This document shows, one piece after another, positions 1 to 12,573 of a stretch of DNA of 64,000 nucleotides (the stretch's first letter is position 1; the number at the start of each line of letters is the position of its first letter). Location: contig JNVV01000025.1 in the NCBI GenBank assembly GCA_000733355.1, positions 254,087 to 318,086 of the forward strand. Direction: 5' to 3'. The stretch is from Falciphora oryzae. Taxonomy: Eukaryota > Ascomycota > Sordariomycetes > Magnaporthales > Magnaporthaceae. Made by a program: the position numbers and the translations under genes. The notes below the pieces were generated by a model that was not told the DNA's origin, did no database searches, and was given only the letters and a program-made list of their open reading frames with translations.

Positions 1-3000
1 AAGGACAGCCTGGCCGTCAGTGGACGTGGGAGCGGTGGGCTCGCCGTCTTTGCTGTACTCGGTGCGCACGAAGCCGCGGCAGTGCTCCCTCCAGTCGTCT
101 CCCTCGCAGGTCCACAGCTGGAACTCGCTCCAGCCCTTCTCGCGGCCAGCCTCGCGCGACGGCCGGAGGAAGAAGTGCGACTCGACGCCAAGCTCGGTGT
201 CGGGAACCAGAAGGGCAGTGTGGAATGAAACCTGGCTAAACCTGAAGCCTGAGATGGCAGCCTGGGTCTTGTTTTCCGCGGCCTCCAGCGCAGCGATCTG
301 GCGGCTTGCCTCGATCGCCATGACCAGCATTCCCGCGGCCGGGTACAGCACGTCAGCCCCGACGCGGTGGTCCTCAACCCAGGGGTTCTCCGACCGCCTA
401 ATGTAGTTGCGCCAGACGGCGTTGCCGTGGCGGTTCCACCCCGGCACGGGCGCGCCCAGCAGCTCGTGGCGAGGGGCGTGCCTGAAGCGGTGGTTGCGAC
501 TCAGCCTACTCTCGAGCCAGTACTCCTTGGCGTGGTTGAAAGGGTAGGCCGGCAGGTCCGTGAGCATGTTTACCGGGTCGCCCTCGGCGCCACTGGCAGG
601 GAGGCGCCCCGCCGCCGCCGGCCGCTGCCTGTTCACGGCGGCGAGGTCGACAGGGAAGCCGCGGCAGAAGAGCGTGCCGGCCGCGCCAAGCGACGTGTCC
701 ACGGCGGACTCGTTGCGCTTCAGTACCGTCTCGTAGCTGACCTTGGAGGCCGCTGCGCCGCGGGCCTGTTGGATGATGCTCCGGAGGGGGCCCCTGAGGG
801 CGCTGTGGGGGCCAATCTCGAGAATGTCTGTGATCTGCTCCTTTCCGTAGTCTAGGCCGCTGCTGTTGAGGTCGCTCTGGAGCAGCTGGGTGACAGCCTC
901 GTGGAACCTGACGGGTGAGACGAGATTATCGACCCAGTAGTCTGGGCTCTGTAGCCGCGACGTGGGGATGAGTCCGCCCTCGAGCGACGAGAAGTACACA
1001 GGTGTCTGCTGTTGTTGTGCAGGCAGATCGCTGGAGACGTCACCCATATACCTCCGGTAGTCGTCAACGATGGGCTTCATATGGCGCGAGTGGTACGCAA
1101 TCTCGACGTTGAGCCTCCTGGCAAAGACCTTCTCGTTCTTGAGCAGGTCCACCAGCGCGTCCAGCTTTCCAACATCACCGCTGACCGTGATGCTGTCTTG
1201 GCTGTTGAGGCACGCAATCTCCAGGGTTCCATGGTCCATCATGGCGTCGACACGCTTGATGGCCGCCATGGTCTTCTCCTTGTCAAGACCAACAGCCGCC
1301 ATGCCTGTCTTGGGCTTAGATTTTTGCCGCTCGTCTTGGCCGCCACCAGTCGACGCCAGCGTCTCGGCCCGGATCAGCCCCTTGGAGAGCTTGCCGCGGT
1401 AGTAGGCAATGCGCCAAGCCGACTCGCGGGACAGCTGCCCTGCCGCGTAGGCCGCAGCAATCTCGCCCGACGAGTGGCCGACAACAGCGTGCGGAAACAC
1501 TTTCCAGGTCCTCAGCAGGTCGACCAGAGCGACCTGCACCGCCGTGCAAATCGGCTGGCTAAACTCGGCATCGTCAATCCTAGAGCATTCCTTGTTCTTG
1601 CACAGCTCATAGGTCAGCGACCACGGGCACCCCAGGCTGTTGAGGTACTCGTCTGCCGCATACACGCTCTCCCGGAAGGCAGTGTAGGTCCAGATCAGCC
1701 GCCTGCCCATCGATGGCCACTGAGCACCCTGGCCCGTGAAGACAAAGGCGAGGCGCGGGTCCGTGGCCGCCCTGGTGACGATCGGCTTGGCCTGAAGCGA
1801 CGTCAGAAGCTCCCTGCGCGACCTCGCCGTCGTGCACGCCCTCCAGCCGTGCCGCGTCCTCCGGCAGGCAAGCGTGTAGCTCAGGTCTGCCACAAGCTGG
1901 TCGCAGTTGCTCTTGGGCGACGACGTCGGGGATCGCGACGATCGTGCAGTGGGGCTACGGCAGCTCCTCTTGGGTGCCGACGCGACGTATTCTTTGATCT
2001 GGCCCTGCACGCGCGCCACGCCTTCCTGGTCGTAGGCCGAGAAGACGAACAGCAGGGGCTCCTGGTTGCTTCCCTCTTGTAGCCCGGTGGTCGTCACCTG
2101 TGTGGTGGATACAGGCGCGTCCGCAGCAGCCAGGACGGGTGAGTGCGAACCTGCGGGCGATTTGGAGCCGGACGCAGATTCGTTGTCGGTGAGGTCGATG
2201 CCTGAGTCCGACCCGGGAGCCATAGAGGCAGCAGAGGTGGCAGACCCGGCATCCTCCTCGTCCCGCAGCGCTGCCAGGCTCCCCCGCTGGGGCGGGCGAG
2301 AGACGACGACAGTGGGGACGGCGGCGGGGACAACCGGGGAGGCGATGGTGCGGTGGCAGCCGGACATGTGGTGCTGCGCCAGGAAGTTCAGGGCGTCGTC
2401 CATGACGACGTGGGCGTTGCTGCCGCCGACGCCAAACGAGTTGATGGACATGCGGCGCAGTCCGCGCTGCGGCCACGCCACAGGCGCCGTCGGGAACTGG
2501 AGATTCCACTCGTCCAGGATCTTGGGGTTGCGCTTCTCGAACCACGTATTTGCGGGGATGACGCCGCGCTCGAGCGTCAGCACGCCCTTGATGACGGCGG
2601 CGACGCCCGCAGCACCCTCGAGGTGCCCGACGTTGCTCTTGAGCGCGCCCACGTAAAGCGGCGCGTCCGGCGAGCGATAGCTCGAGAACATCTGCCCGAT
2701 GGCGCCAGCCTCGATCGGGTCGCCCACCGCGGTACCCGTACCGTGGGCTTCAAAAAAGCGCGTAACCGAGGGGTCGAGCCCGGCGCCAGCATAGACGCGC
2801 TTGATAAGGTCCACCTGGGCGGCCTTGCTCGGCGCCGTTATGACGGGCGACCGGCCGTCCTGGTTCGACCCGGTATTGCGAATTACAGCGCGGATCACAT
2901 CGCCATCGCGGATGGCGTCGGACACACGCTTGAGAATAACCACACCGAAGCCCTCACCACGAGCGTAGCCGTTCCCTCGGGAGTCAAAGCTGTACGACAC

Positions 3001-3962
3001 GCCGTCAGGCCCCAGCACGCCGCCTGCGTCGAGCAGCTGGGAAAATTCGGGCGAAATTATGAGGTTGCAGCCGCCAACCACAGCCTGTTTTGGTCCCAGT
3101 AGTTAGTGTTTGTGCTCTGGACTGAAGGATTTGGCCGACAAGCATACCATGGACGCCTCTCGCAGCTTGAGCGAGTTGCAGGCCTGGTGCAGGGCGACAA
3201 GACTGCTCGAGCACGCAGTGTCGATCGTCATGCTCGGGCCCCTGAGGTTGAAACACCAGGACACGCGATTGCTAAGCATGCTGGCGACGCTGCCCAGGGT
3301 TGAGTACTTGGATGGGGCGTCGAGGTCCTTCAGCGTCATCCGGTCATAATCCGAGTACATGCAGCCGACGTAGACGCCCGTCTGCGTCCCCGCCGCCTTC
3401 TCCAGTGGAATCCCGGCTGCATTCGGCCGTGTTAGTTGACGATCGTCGGCTCGCCAACCGACAGCATCGGGGCGGGGGGTCGTCTCCGACGGCCCTTGTC
3501 AAGAGGCCAGTGCGGGGCTTCCGGGGTAGGACTCACCATTTTCTAGCGCTTTGTAGACCGCCTCCAGCATACCACGCTGCTGGGGGTCCATTGCGGACGC
3601 CTCGGCGGGCGTAATGGAGAAGAACGGGGCATCGAAGGCCGATATGCTGCCCTTCAGGAAGTGTGCCGTCTTTGCCCTGACCTAACTCGTCCAATTCTGT
3701 CAGCAAAACAACAGATAAAAGCATGTTTCTTGGTATTATGTGATGAGAAAAACAACGACGGGAAGAATAAAAAGAAGTAAAAACGCACAATACCGCTCCT
3801 ATCACTGGAGGGGTGCCAGAACGAGTCTGCGTTGTACCGGTCCGGAGGGATCTCCGTCCGGGCCGACCGGCCGGCGAGCAGAAACTCGTAGAAGCGCTCG
3901 GCGGTATCCCCGCCGCCGGGGAACCTGGCGTCCAGGCCGATGACGGCAATGGGCTCGTCCAT
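1..3962 (-). CDS. Highly reducing type I polyketide synthase, N-terminal part (KS-AT-start of DH); truncated by the window edge
   Basis: This is an iterative fungal PKS that builds a reduced polyketide from malonyl units in the cytosol. Inferred exons on the minus strand are 3962-3789, 3681-3538, 3417-3148 and 3084 to the left edge, joined by GT-AG introns. The start is supported by the canonical N-terminus [17 protein letters not shown]. The ketosynthase has DTACSSSL with the active-site Cys (about 3208-3230), EAHGTGT (about 2735-2755), SNVGH and [10 protein letters not shown]. The acyltransferase has the nucleophilic Ser in [14 protein letters not shown] (about 1440-1480). The last visible part (about 300-400) starts the dehydratase, with the catalytic-His region [14 protein letters not shown]. 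The third intron lies just after the active-site Cys block. I see no stop or frameshift from 3084 to 1. ACP, ER, KR and possible MT domains would lie beyond base 1, so the product cannot be predicted. Confidence 0.93.
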
Positions 3963-3992
3963 CTTTGTGTGTGTGTGTATGTGTGTGTGCTT
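3963..3992. repeat. GT/CA microsatellite directly upstream of the PKS start codon
   Basis: An interrupted GT repeat on the plus strand (CA on the coding strand) abuts the PKS start codon, so it lies in the 5' leader or core promoter. Length changes here could alter leader length or translation; that is inference. Confidence 0.6.
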
Positions 3993-6900
3993 GCCCAGTC
4001 GTTGAGGACGTAGGTGCGTTGCACAGGGGAGGCCCCTAGCGCAAGATGTTGTTTAGACTTTGACCGTCCTTTGGATTTTCCTCGACGTGCTGCGGTGTTT
4101 TACGACCGACAGTCAAGGTGGGAAGTATGGGTGATTTCAACAATGAGACGCAAGCACGACTAATTTGGGCTGGGTTGCCACGAGGGGGGCGACGTGTGGT
4201 AAAATGGGAATAAAGGGGGGCGGTGGGTGGTGAGGTAGGGTCAGGCCTGCTTCGTGTGAGAGTGTCGTCTCGGATCACGAATCTCGAGACGACCCACGGG
4301 ATTTCGTTCCCTTTATTATCTACGGACGGTTCAAGCGGAACATCCAGGTCCAGCAGGCCCAAAGATGGAAACATACGATCACGTTCTCACGTCTCATTCG
4401 GCCCACCGAGGCAGTCCGCTCGCAGCTCCTCCTCTCGACAGGCTCGGCGCGATAGCAGAGCCTTGTCTCGACGCCCGAATGCCCCGGTGGCGTTGCCGAC
4501 AGCCAGGGCCCCGACGCATCTCGCTCTTGGGAGGGCCCAATGGTGATGGGCCATGGCATGGCAGGACGGCGAGAAGAGGGGAGGGCGACTATGGATGCCA
4601 GCACACCGCGCGCTAGGCGGCTGTCTGGATGTGGGCATACAGACCAGCAGCATGTGGGCCGGGGCTGCATCATCACCAGGGAGGAGGCAGCCACACTCCT
4701 TCGCGGCGCAGCTGTTGGTCCGACGTTGATGGTGCATGCAACCTCTTTTCGATATTATTGGAAACCAGATCGAGCAGAGGGTCGGGTGAGCCCACCGGTC
4801 CCACGAGTGCGCCATCATCCATGTCGCAAACAGCAAGAAGCCAGCGCGTGCCGGCGGCAGCAGAGAATGACCTTCCCCCACACGCTGATGTCGAGCCCAG
4901 CGAACCATGGCGACACTGCGGGGCGGATCCCGGTCAGTCAGATGAAGAGCCCCCGGGGATAGGAGGGGGCCAGGGGACCGGTTCGGGAGACGATATTGGG
5001 CGGGAGGAGAATTCGATAGACGGGCGAGCCGGCTTGACTGGGAAACTTGTCCGATGCGATCCGCAGATTCGGACGCCGTGGAGCGAGACGAACGAGGCAC
5101 CCCCTCCGGCCGGCCCCCACAAAAGCAGGCGCACTGTGCAGCATGTAGACAGGCGTGGTAGGCACAGTTGACACACCCGCCACGCTAGCCACGCGGGCGG
5201 GCAGGTGTGTTGGATAGACGGGGCCGTACTGGGTGCTTGGATGCTACGCGGGCAGAAGAGCCTCTCTCTTACGTGTGTGTTAGTAAGGTGGAGGGACGAT
5301 GGGGCGGGGGGGTACCCGACCAGAGGGTCGCTGTCGGCGGCCGAAACATGCTCGAGGGGACATGATCGTGATGGTAACGCGAACCTCGCTGCCTCGGATT
5401 CGGGGCGGTGCTAGCGGCAGACGCGCGGTCCAGGAAGCGAGGGTCGAGGTCGAGGGACATAAGCCGGACGACCAAGGCACCGTCGGCACCAACACCAAGG
5501 CAGGTCAAGCGCCGCATGCTGCTGCCTGTGCCGTGCTGTGATACGTGCCTCAAATACCAGGTGGGCACCAGGCCGTGGAGTCCGTCAGATAAGCAGAGCG
5601 GGGGGGATGCCATCCGGCGACGGACTGCTGCGGACGAAGCGTCGCTGTTGGCGGACAATGCCGCGCAAAGGGCCGGCTACTTACAGGACATGGAATCCAT
5701 GTCGTTCTGGCGACGTTGGCGTTGGGCTGGACGGGCGAGATTGCTCGGTGGTGCACCAACAAGCAACAGAAAAAAAATAAAAAAATCATCCAATTGATCC
5801 GGCTGGGCTGCTTCTGGCGGGTTGCGCAACCTTGACGGCAGCGGAGGCCGCTAGGCCAATGGGGAAAAGCCGCTATGGCCAATGGGGAAAGGAGTGTGCA
5901 GCCAATTGCAATCTGCTCAATCGGTAGCGCGGCCTCGCTCTGGGTTCGCAAAGCTTGGCTGCTGCGCGCAGGTGGCAGGCACGCAGGCGGCTGAAGAAGA
6001 AGGTGCTGACAATGGAGCCTGTAGGCACATGGAGACCTGAGTGGTCCCCCAAAGATGTGCATCGTGACGGGCCCCGCACAACGATGCAGGTTTGTGACTC
6101 CGTGGACACTGCGGTCCGATGAAAGGGGACTCGGCTGCGCACAAATCACCTGACGATGCGATACTCTGCTAAAAGGGAAAAAAAAAAAAAAAAAAAGGGG
6201 GCCTTGGAACGTCAATCCATGCCTTGCTTCTTTGTGCTAGGAGGTACCTCGGCCGGTTGGCACCGGACTCTGTGTTACGTAAGTGTCCCTCCTTCCCAAA
6301 GGGACAGGAACGCCATGCGCCCAACGACGCAAGGGAGCAACGAACGAGAAGGCCGAGAACAAAAGCGACGAGACCAACTGCAGCGATCTGCGCTTGTCAA
6401 AACGCACTTTGTTCGCCGGTCGTGTCGGCGGCACGCATTTGATGCAACCAAGCAACCGGGACGCAGGAGCACCGAGTCGGAGGCGTGGGATGTGGCAGGC
6501 ATTCGATTCCTTGCAGCAAACGCCGGCGAAACGAATGGAATCAGCTTTTTTCTTCTTTTTTTCCCTAGCAGCGAATGCCATCGTGACGTGACAAGCACCG
6601 GAAATCGGAAACCTCGCCCCGCCCGGCCAAAGGTGAGGCGCGCTGACTCGAGGTCGGCAGGGGGCCACGGGTGGGGCCTCACCACACAGGTCCTTCGTTC
6701 ATTTGTCGCTCGTCTGGCGTGCAGGTCGAGGCCCGAGTCGTGTCCCTTGTTGCGTTGCGCCCGCCTTGGGTTGCGCCCACCACTGGTATCTCGATCCAAT
6801 GCTCCGCTCCAATCCACGCCGCCCAAGGTGCCCCTGCGACGAGATGGAGGGTGGAGGCGCGGCCAACTTCGGTTTTCGCCCGAAGAAAACCCAGGCGGCC

Positions 6901-8243
6901 GTTCCCGCTAGAGAGAAGGAGGGAAAAACAAAACCAAAAATACCAGCACAATGCCACAATGCCAGCGGAAACTCAATCTTCCTGCTAGTCTAGTCCGTCA
7001 GTCCAGTCTCTGGCAGGGGTCCATCCCCAGACCGGAAATAGGGCCATTACATGGCCAGCCCCGAAACGAGCAGGATCAGCCCTGGACAATGGGCTGGCAC
7101 TGCCGAAGCCTCCAGGTTTTGATTATCCCGGCATACTATTAGTTGTGTCCACCGGTTTCTGCTCCCTAATATTGCCCGGCACTGCTTAGCGTAACGTAAC
7201 GCGGCGGCATCCGTCACTTGCCGTCAATTTCCTGGTAGTGGCAGCGGGCAGCAAACACCGATCCATAACAAAGCAGACGCAGGTGTCAGGCGGTGGACAG
7301 CGGGCCACAGTGGGCGGCGAACCACGAGATGGAGGGCGGGGGCGGTGCCTGCGGGAGCCCGTGCAACGGTGTCCCCCAGCAGGACACGCGCCCTGGACAT
7401 GGGAGTGGCCGGCGGCGGAGACGTCCCGCGCGCCAGGGGTGCCTCGAGAACATGTCAAGCAGCGCACACAAACCGTTGAACGAGGCAAGGGTGCAAAAAA
7501 GGGGAAGGGGTGCCAAAAAGCAACAGGGAGTCAGGACATGGAAGGGCAGCGAGGCAAGGCAGCCAAGCGAAGGAAAAAAAAAAAAAAAGAAAAAAAATTG
7601 CAACGGGCAGCCCGGGCAAGCTGAAAAAAAGGGGCAAGGGCAGAGGCCAGGGTAGCCAAGGGAAAAACAATACACCTAGGATGGGTGCCCCGGACAACTC
7701 AAATGGCCCCGAAGCCTCCGTTTTTGATGCTTCTTTCCCCTACCAATACAGCATACGGATGTACGACGGCCAACCAAGGGAAACAAAACACTGCGTTTCG
7801 CGTACCCCCAATCAAAACCGAACCGCCATCAGACGAGACTGCCGGGGCCCAGAGCTAGAGACTGCAGGTTGGCGAGACCGCGCGCTTGATCGACCCCTTT
7901 TCCCACCGCTGAAGCGCGCCACTTCCAGCAGCCCAGGACCAAAAAGTTATTTGGGCGGGAAACAAGACGGGAACAGAAACGAAAAAACAAGGGGCCAGAA
8001 AAAAAGTATCCAAAAAAAAGAAAAAAGGAAAAAAATCCAGCAGCACGGCTCCTACCTACCAACTAGCTCCCGCTTTCCCGCACCCGGTCTCCCAGCCGCT
8101 TTGTTTTTTTTTTTTTTATTTTGTTTTTTATTCTTTTTTTTTTTTTATTATTATTCTCCATCCATCCCCCGCGCCGGTAGTCGAAAGGCGGCGGGCGGCT
8201 GGCTGGTAGGTCAGTCTCACACCAAGCGCAACGGCGGCTTGCA
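3993..8243. other. 4.2-kb intergenic region between the divergent PKS and LaeA-like methyltransferase
   Basis: No convincing coding region was found on either strand. Open frames here are short, low in complexity, and lack family motifs or a consistent exon chain. The interval has poly-A or poly-T runs (A19 at 6178-6196, A15 at 7574-7588, T-rich 8101-8155) and AT-rich intergenic texture. It must hold the promoters of two divergently transcribed genes. Confidence 0.6.
8101..8156. repeat. T-rich low-complexity tract upstream of the methyltransferase
   Basis: A broken poly-T tract with short TTATTATTATT runs lies about 90-145 bases upstream of the start codon at 8244. Poly(dA:dT) tracts of this kind often exclude nucleosomes in fungal promoters, so this may be part of the core promoter. 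Confidence 0.5.
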
Positions 8244-10438
8244 TTGATGGAGGCACGTGCCCATTCGCAACATTCGCAGCAGCTGTCCTCGTACCAGCAC
8301 CGCCTCGAGAGGGAGAGGACGTCACACTCGGAATCGTCGGTGGCGGCGGCGTCCTTCCACACCGCCTCTTCCGGCGGCGGCCACAATGGCCTCGCCCCGC
8401 GCGGTGAGGGGGGCACGTCGAGCGACTTGAGCCACGACGCGGCCTCGACCGCCCACCGCAGCTACAACTCGTCCGGCTCGTCCATTCAGGCGGTATGTCC
8501 GCCCTCGCTTCCGGGCTTGTTCCCCCCCTTTTTTTTTTTCTCCCCCACGTGCCCATCGCTTCCTTCTCCTGCGGTGTTCCGTTGCACTACATACCTCTGT
8601 GCTCTGTCGCTAAACAAAACGAACCGCAAGGAACAGTCCCAGGACTACTGGCCAAAAGTAGATTCGGACGAATCAGACGAGGCGCCGCCTGGGTCGAGTT
8701 CTCTGGGCCAGTAGGTTGAAGCCGCATGTCAATTGATGATGCAAGCAGTCTGCAGCATCTGGACTAGTGCTAGCCATGCATGCAGACCTGACCCCGCTAA
8801 CACTTGTGGCCCCTCTCTTTTTTTTTTCTCCTGCCCTATCGTGTAGGTCTGTACCGAAGAAGCAGTCCATCTCCTCCACCAAGAGGTTCTTTCGATACGT
8901 CGCGAAGAAGTTTGGCAAGACCTATGAGCGTTGGTGCCCCGGCTCCCCTCTCCCGCTCCCCGGTTACGACGCCGTCTTTTTTTTTTTTTTTTTCCTTTTT
9001 TTTTTTCCGCTCTTTGGCTGACCTCGGCTTGTGCCCTTGTTGCAGCAAGATATGGCTACTTTCCCGCTGATGAGGTAGGCTTGTCCACATCTATGGATAC
9101 ACATCCAGCACCCTCTCCCCAATGCAGAAGGAGAGGGACAAAGAAAAGAGGACCAAATGCCGTCTTTACCGAACGCCGATGGCTAATAACCGCTTGCCGG
9201 CTTATTCGCCGCCGATCCCCGCGTGCAGAAAGAAGACGACCGAAATGGTAAGTCGCCGCCTCACCCTGCCTGCGGAGGGTGGACACCGGGACATGGCTAA
9301 TTGCGGTACCGAACGTCAGAAACCCAGCACAAGCTCTTTTACGAGCTCTTTGAGGACAAGCTTCACCTGGCACCCACCCTACAACCGAGGAGAGTCCTCG
9401 ACGTAGGCACGGGGCCAGGGTGTTGGGCAATAGTATGCTTCGACCTTCCCCATCCATCCATCCGTCTGATGCATCCCCATCCCCCATGCGCTAGAGTCAG
9501 GCAAAGGCTAACACCGGGTCTACAACAGGATTATGGCAAGTTTCCCCCCTCCCACCTGGGACCCTGTCGCCTGCTTACCGCCGGTCTTGCTAACGTCGTC
9601 CTGCTGCTGCATGTCGCCTGCCAACAGCAAAACTAAACCCCCATGCGACGGTCATCGGGGTCGACATCGAGCCGGTGCGGCCCCGCACGGCGATACCGCG
9701 CAACTGCCAGTTCATGATCATGGACGTGACCAAGGACTGGAGCGAGCTGTTCCCCGAGGGCGGCGAGGAAGGGAACGGGTTCGACCTGATCCACGTGCGC
9801 ATGATGGGCGACCTCGCGTCCATGGACGACCTGATCCAGTCCATCTACGACCACCTCAACCCGGGCGGCTGGGCCGAGTTCACCGAGTGGGTCGTGGTCG
9901 TCGAGACCCCCGACAGGTCGTGCGAGGGCGGCGCCTTCATGCGGTGGAACCGCCTGCTGCGCCAGGGCCTGCAGCGCATGGGCAGCTCCGTCTACTACCC
10001 GCTCCAGTACAAGCACCTGCTGCGCGACGCCGGCTTCACCAACGTGGCCGAGGTCAAGAACGCGGCGCCAAACAACGCCTGCTACCCGGGCAAGCGCATG
10101 CAGCGCATCGGGAACCGCATGGTGCGCTGCTGGATGCTGGTCCTGGAGCCCGTGTCGGTGCCCGTCTTCCACGCCCTGGGCTGGTCCCAGACGGCGCTGG
10201 ACTTGTTGCTGGACGAGGTCAAGAAGGAGATTGTCGACACGCAGAACCACTCGTACATGACCTTGTAAGTCTCGCTTGCTCGCCCGCTCTGGCCCGGTCT
10301 TCTTTTTCATCTCTGCAGCAAGCACACACGCGCCAACAACAAAGCTGACGTGGGCGAATCAGATTTACTGTATACTGTCAAAAGCCCCTCGTGGGAGGGT
10401 CGTTGGCATCTTCAAAGATAGAATCCCTCCACTCATAG
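8244..10438 (+). CDS. LaeA-like class I SAM-dependent methyltransferase (nine inferred exons)
   Basis: This belongs to the LaeA-like/TAM-type fungal methyltransferase family, often linked to secondary metabolism. Inferred exons are 8244-8492, 8643-8710, 8847-8929, 9046-9074, 9229-9247, 9320-9432, 9529-9535, 9628-10264 and 10363-10438. They sum to 1281 nt (426 aa) with consistent phases. The N-terminus (about residues 1-110) is Ser/His-rich and low in complexity. It is followed by the family-typical segment KKFGKTYE and FPADE, motif I VLDVGTGPG (about residues 175-183), the acidic motif VIGVDIEP, DLIHVRMM, HLNPGGW and a short C-terminal exon containing TVYCQKP. Two exons are tiny (19 and 7 nt), and the intron after the 7-nt exon is GC-AG. 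The donor at 8930 (GTTGGT) is weak, so that junction is the least certain. Substrate is unknown; proximity to the PKS hints at a shared cluster but does not show it. Confidence 0.85.
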
Positions 10439-12085
10439 AACTCGCAAGGTTGGTTCGGCCCTTCCACATGAGACGGGCGGTTTTAGCGACGGCCCGAGGG
10501 GGAAAAGGGATGTGCACTGCCGCCAAGTTTTGGGAAGTCGGCCCTCATTCGTCCGACGCGTGTTCACCACAACTCGCTTGCACTGGGTTGGGCTCTCGGT
10601 TGTGGCTGCACACTTGGGGAGAGAGAGAGAGCCTTGCATGAAGCCCGCCGCCGACTGCTGCAGTCTCCTGCATTCTTCTTTGTTTCCAGTTTTTTTTTTT
10701 TCCTGTCTGTCTCTCTATTTGCCATGTCGGGACGGTCTCTTTCTCCTTTCAATGCTAGCATATTTCCTGCGTGGTGGGCCGTTGGCGTTTTCGTCGGGCA
10801 AGTGCAGCAGCAACAAGCAGCCTTTTTTCCCGACGCACCTTAGACCCTTGTCCTTTTGACCAATAATTCTTCGGTCGTTGACCTGCATTACATTTATGCC
10901 CGCTGATTGGACTGCACAAGCCAGGCTTTTTTGGCGTTGCATTGAATCCCACACCACAACGACGGCGCCCGCCGCCACCACCACTTCATGTCCTGTTCCT
11001 TGCGCATACCCAACCCTCCGCGCCACCCACCATCTCCCACACACCCACACGCCCACCCACACCCTCGAACCCGGCATGGAGGTCTGGCTGTCTGCATGAG
11101 ACGAGACGTAGCCAAAGGCGTCGCTGTCGTCGCCGCTCAGAAACCTTGGCCCTGCATCCAGGCCCATCCGAAAAGGACCTCCGATGCAGATTGGCTGGGG
11201 CCACCCGCACGCCTGCCCCCGGTCGGTCCGGTCCTTGGCCTCCTGTGTTTCTGGCCCAGCCTGGGTGTTCCGTTCCAGCGGGTAGGGTAACCTCCCCTCC
11301 CTCGTGCACACCGCCGCTAGCCAGCTCACCCACACCTTCCTCGGCTGTTTTTACTATTTTGTTTCCTTTTGTTTCGCAAAGCCACCTGTTATTTGCCGAA
11401 GCGTCGCAGTCTCCATTGCTATGCCAGCCCGCGTAACCACAAGTGGCGGTTGGAGAAACACCAGACAACAATCCTGGTAAAACCCGGTGATGACACTTTT
11501 GCCTATCTCGGCCGTCAAAAGACCGCTGGCTCCGCAAAAAAAAAAAAAAAAACACAATTGAAGCACATAAGACGCCATCCGCGGCCGGCCCCTCACCTTG
11601 GGTTGATCCCTGCCGCATTCACTTGACCTAAGAAAAAAGCCCCGCCCGGGCGCCAAAAAGAAGCAAAGCACAGGGTTCACGCTGAAGACCGAAAAAGGAT
11701 GATCCAGTTCGGACATTTCGATAATGATACTGTGTCGATCGCTTCGTTCGGATTGCTCATGCATGGAAAGAAAAGGGAGAACGTAAAAAGAGTCATGCAC
11801 GTCGCAGCCATTGCGGTAATCCCGTGCAAAGTCGCAATGCGAATCAAATCAATCTCACGGAAACCCCGTGGCCAGTGCTGTCACCGATGGTCTTCCCCCC
11901 TCCTCACGGCATGATCCATGCTGACGAGTTTTTTTCGCTTTTTGTTGCCCCGTTGCCGGGTTTCGCTTGCCCCTCCCCGCCCCGGTCGTGGGGCCTGTCT
12001 TGAGGAACGGCTGTCGGGCCATTTTTCGTTGTCGCCGTGCCTCGCCTCGGCTTGCATGGCTTGCGTTGGATGATGCCCGCTGCTG

Positions 12086-12087
<2 letters not shown>

Positions 12088-12145
<58 letters not shown>

Positions 12146-12154
12146 AGGGAGGGA
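12088..12154. repeat. (GA)n microsatellite followed by a (GGGA)n-like run
   Basis: About 26 uninterrupted GA units are followed by several GGGA units, roughly 430 bases upstream of the methyltransferase start at 12574. It is the longest dinucleotide repeat in the window and a likely length polymorphism; GAGA-type tracts can also act as promoter elements. Confidence 0.9.
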
Positions 12155-12529
12155 TACTAGGGTTTGCCTGCTCTGGTCTGCCGCTGCCGCTGGGGGAAGA
12201 TGCCCTGACCGGCCGTGGGGCCCAACTGGGTCTTGACTAGGTGAAGGTTGGAGTTCTCCAACAGTCGTGTGCGTGTCTTTGGGGTCGGAATCGGTTCATT
12301 TTTTTTTTCTGTCTCCCAGCCAGCCCTATCCGTCTCCCACCGGCGACCATCACCACCGGCAGCGGCCTGACCATCACGAGTCCTGACCGCCAGAGAAGAA
12401 GCAGCAAGGAGGAGAAACAGCAACCTCACCTCGCTGCGCCTCCAACCTCACTCTCACCCATACCGTCCCTCTCGTATCTCCCTGCCCCTCTTTCTCCCCT
12501 CCTTCCTCGCCTCATCCCACAACCCCCAC

Positions 12530-12570
12530 CCACACACACACACACACACACACCACACACCACACACAAA
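12530..12570. repeat. (CA)n microsatellite in the 5' leader
   Basis: A CA run with two CACC interruptions ends a few bases before the start codon at 12574. It therefore sits in the 5' untranslated leader, in the same relative place as the CA repeat before the PKS start. Confidence 0.8.
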
Positions 12571-12573
12571 GCC

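Larger units (their letters stand above)
10439..12573. other. 2.1-kb intergenic region and 5' leader
   Basis: Nothing codes convincingly here. The stretch holds poly-A (11536-11552), a long GA tract (12088-12139) with a following GGGA-like run, and a CA tract ending just before the next start codon. The last 300 bases are pyrimidine-rich, as is usual in leaders of well-expressed fungal genes. Confidence 0.55.

Noticed and set aside
5910..5985. tRNA-like D-arm string (GCTCAATCGGTAGCGC) followed by GGGTTCGCAAAG
   Set aside because: The acceptor, anticodon and T stems do not pair when laid out, so there is no cloverleaf.
12241..12573. N-terminal extension of the second methyltransferase to an upstream ATG (398 aa in total)
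   Set aside because: The added 111 residues come from low-complexity leader and the CA tract, while the ATG at 12574 has strong context and starts the folded domain.
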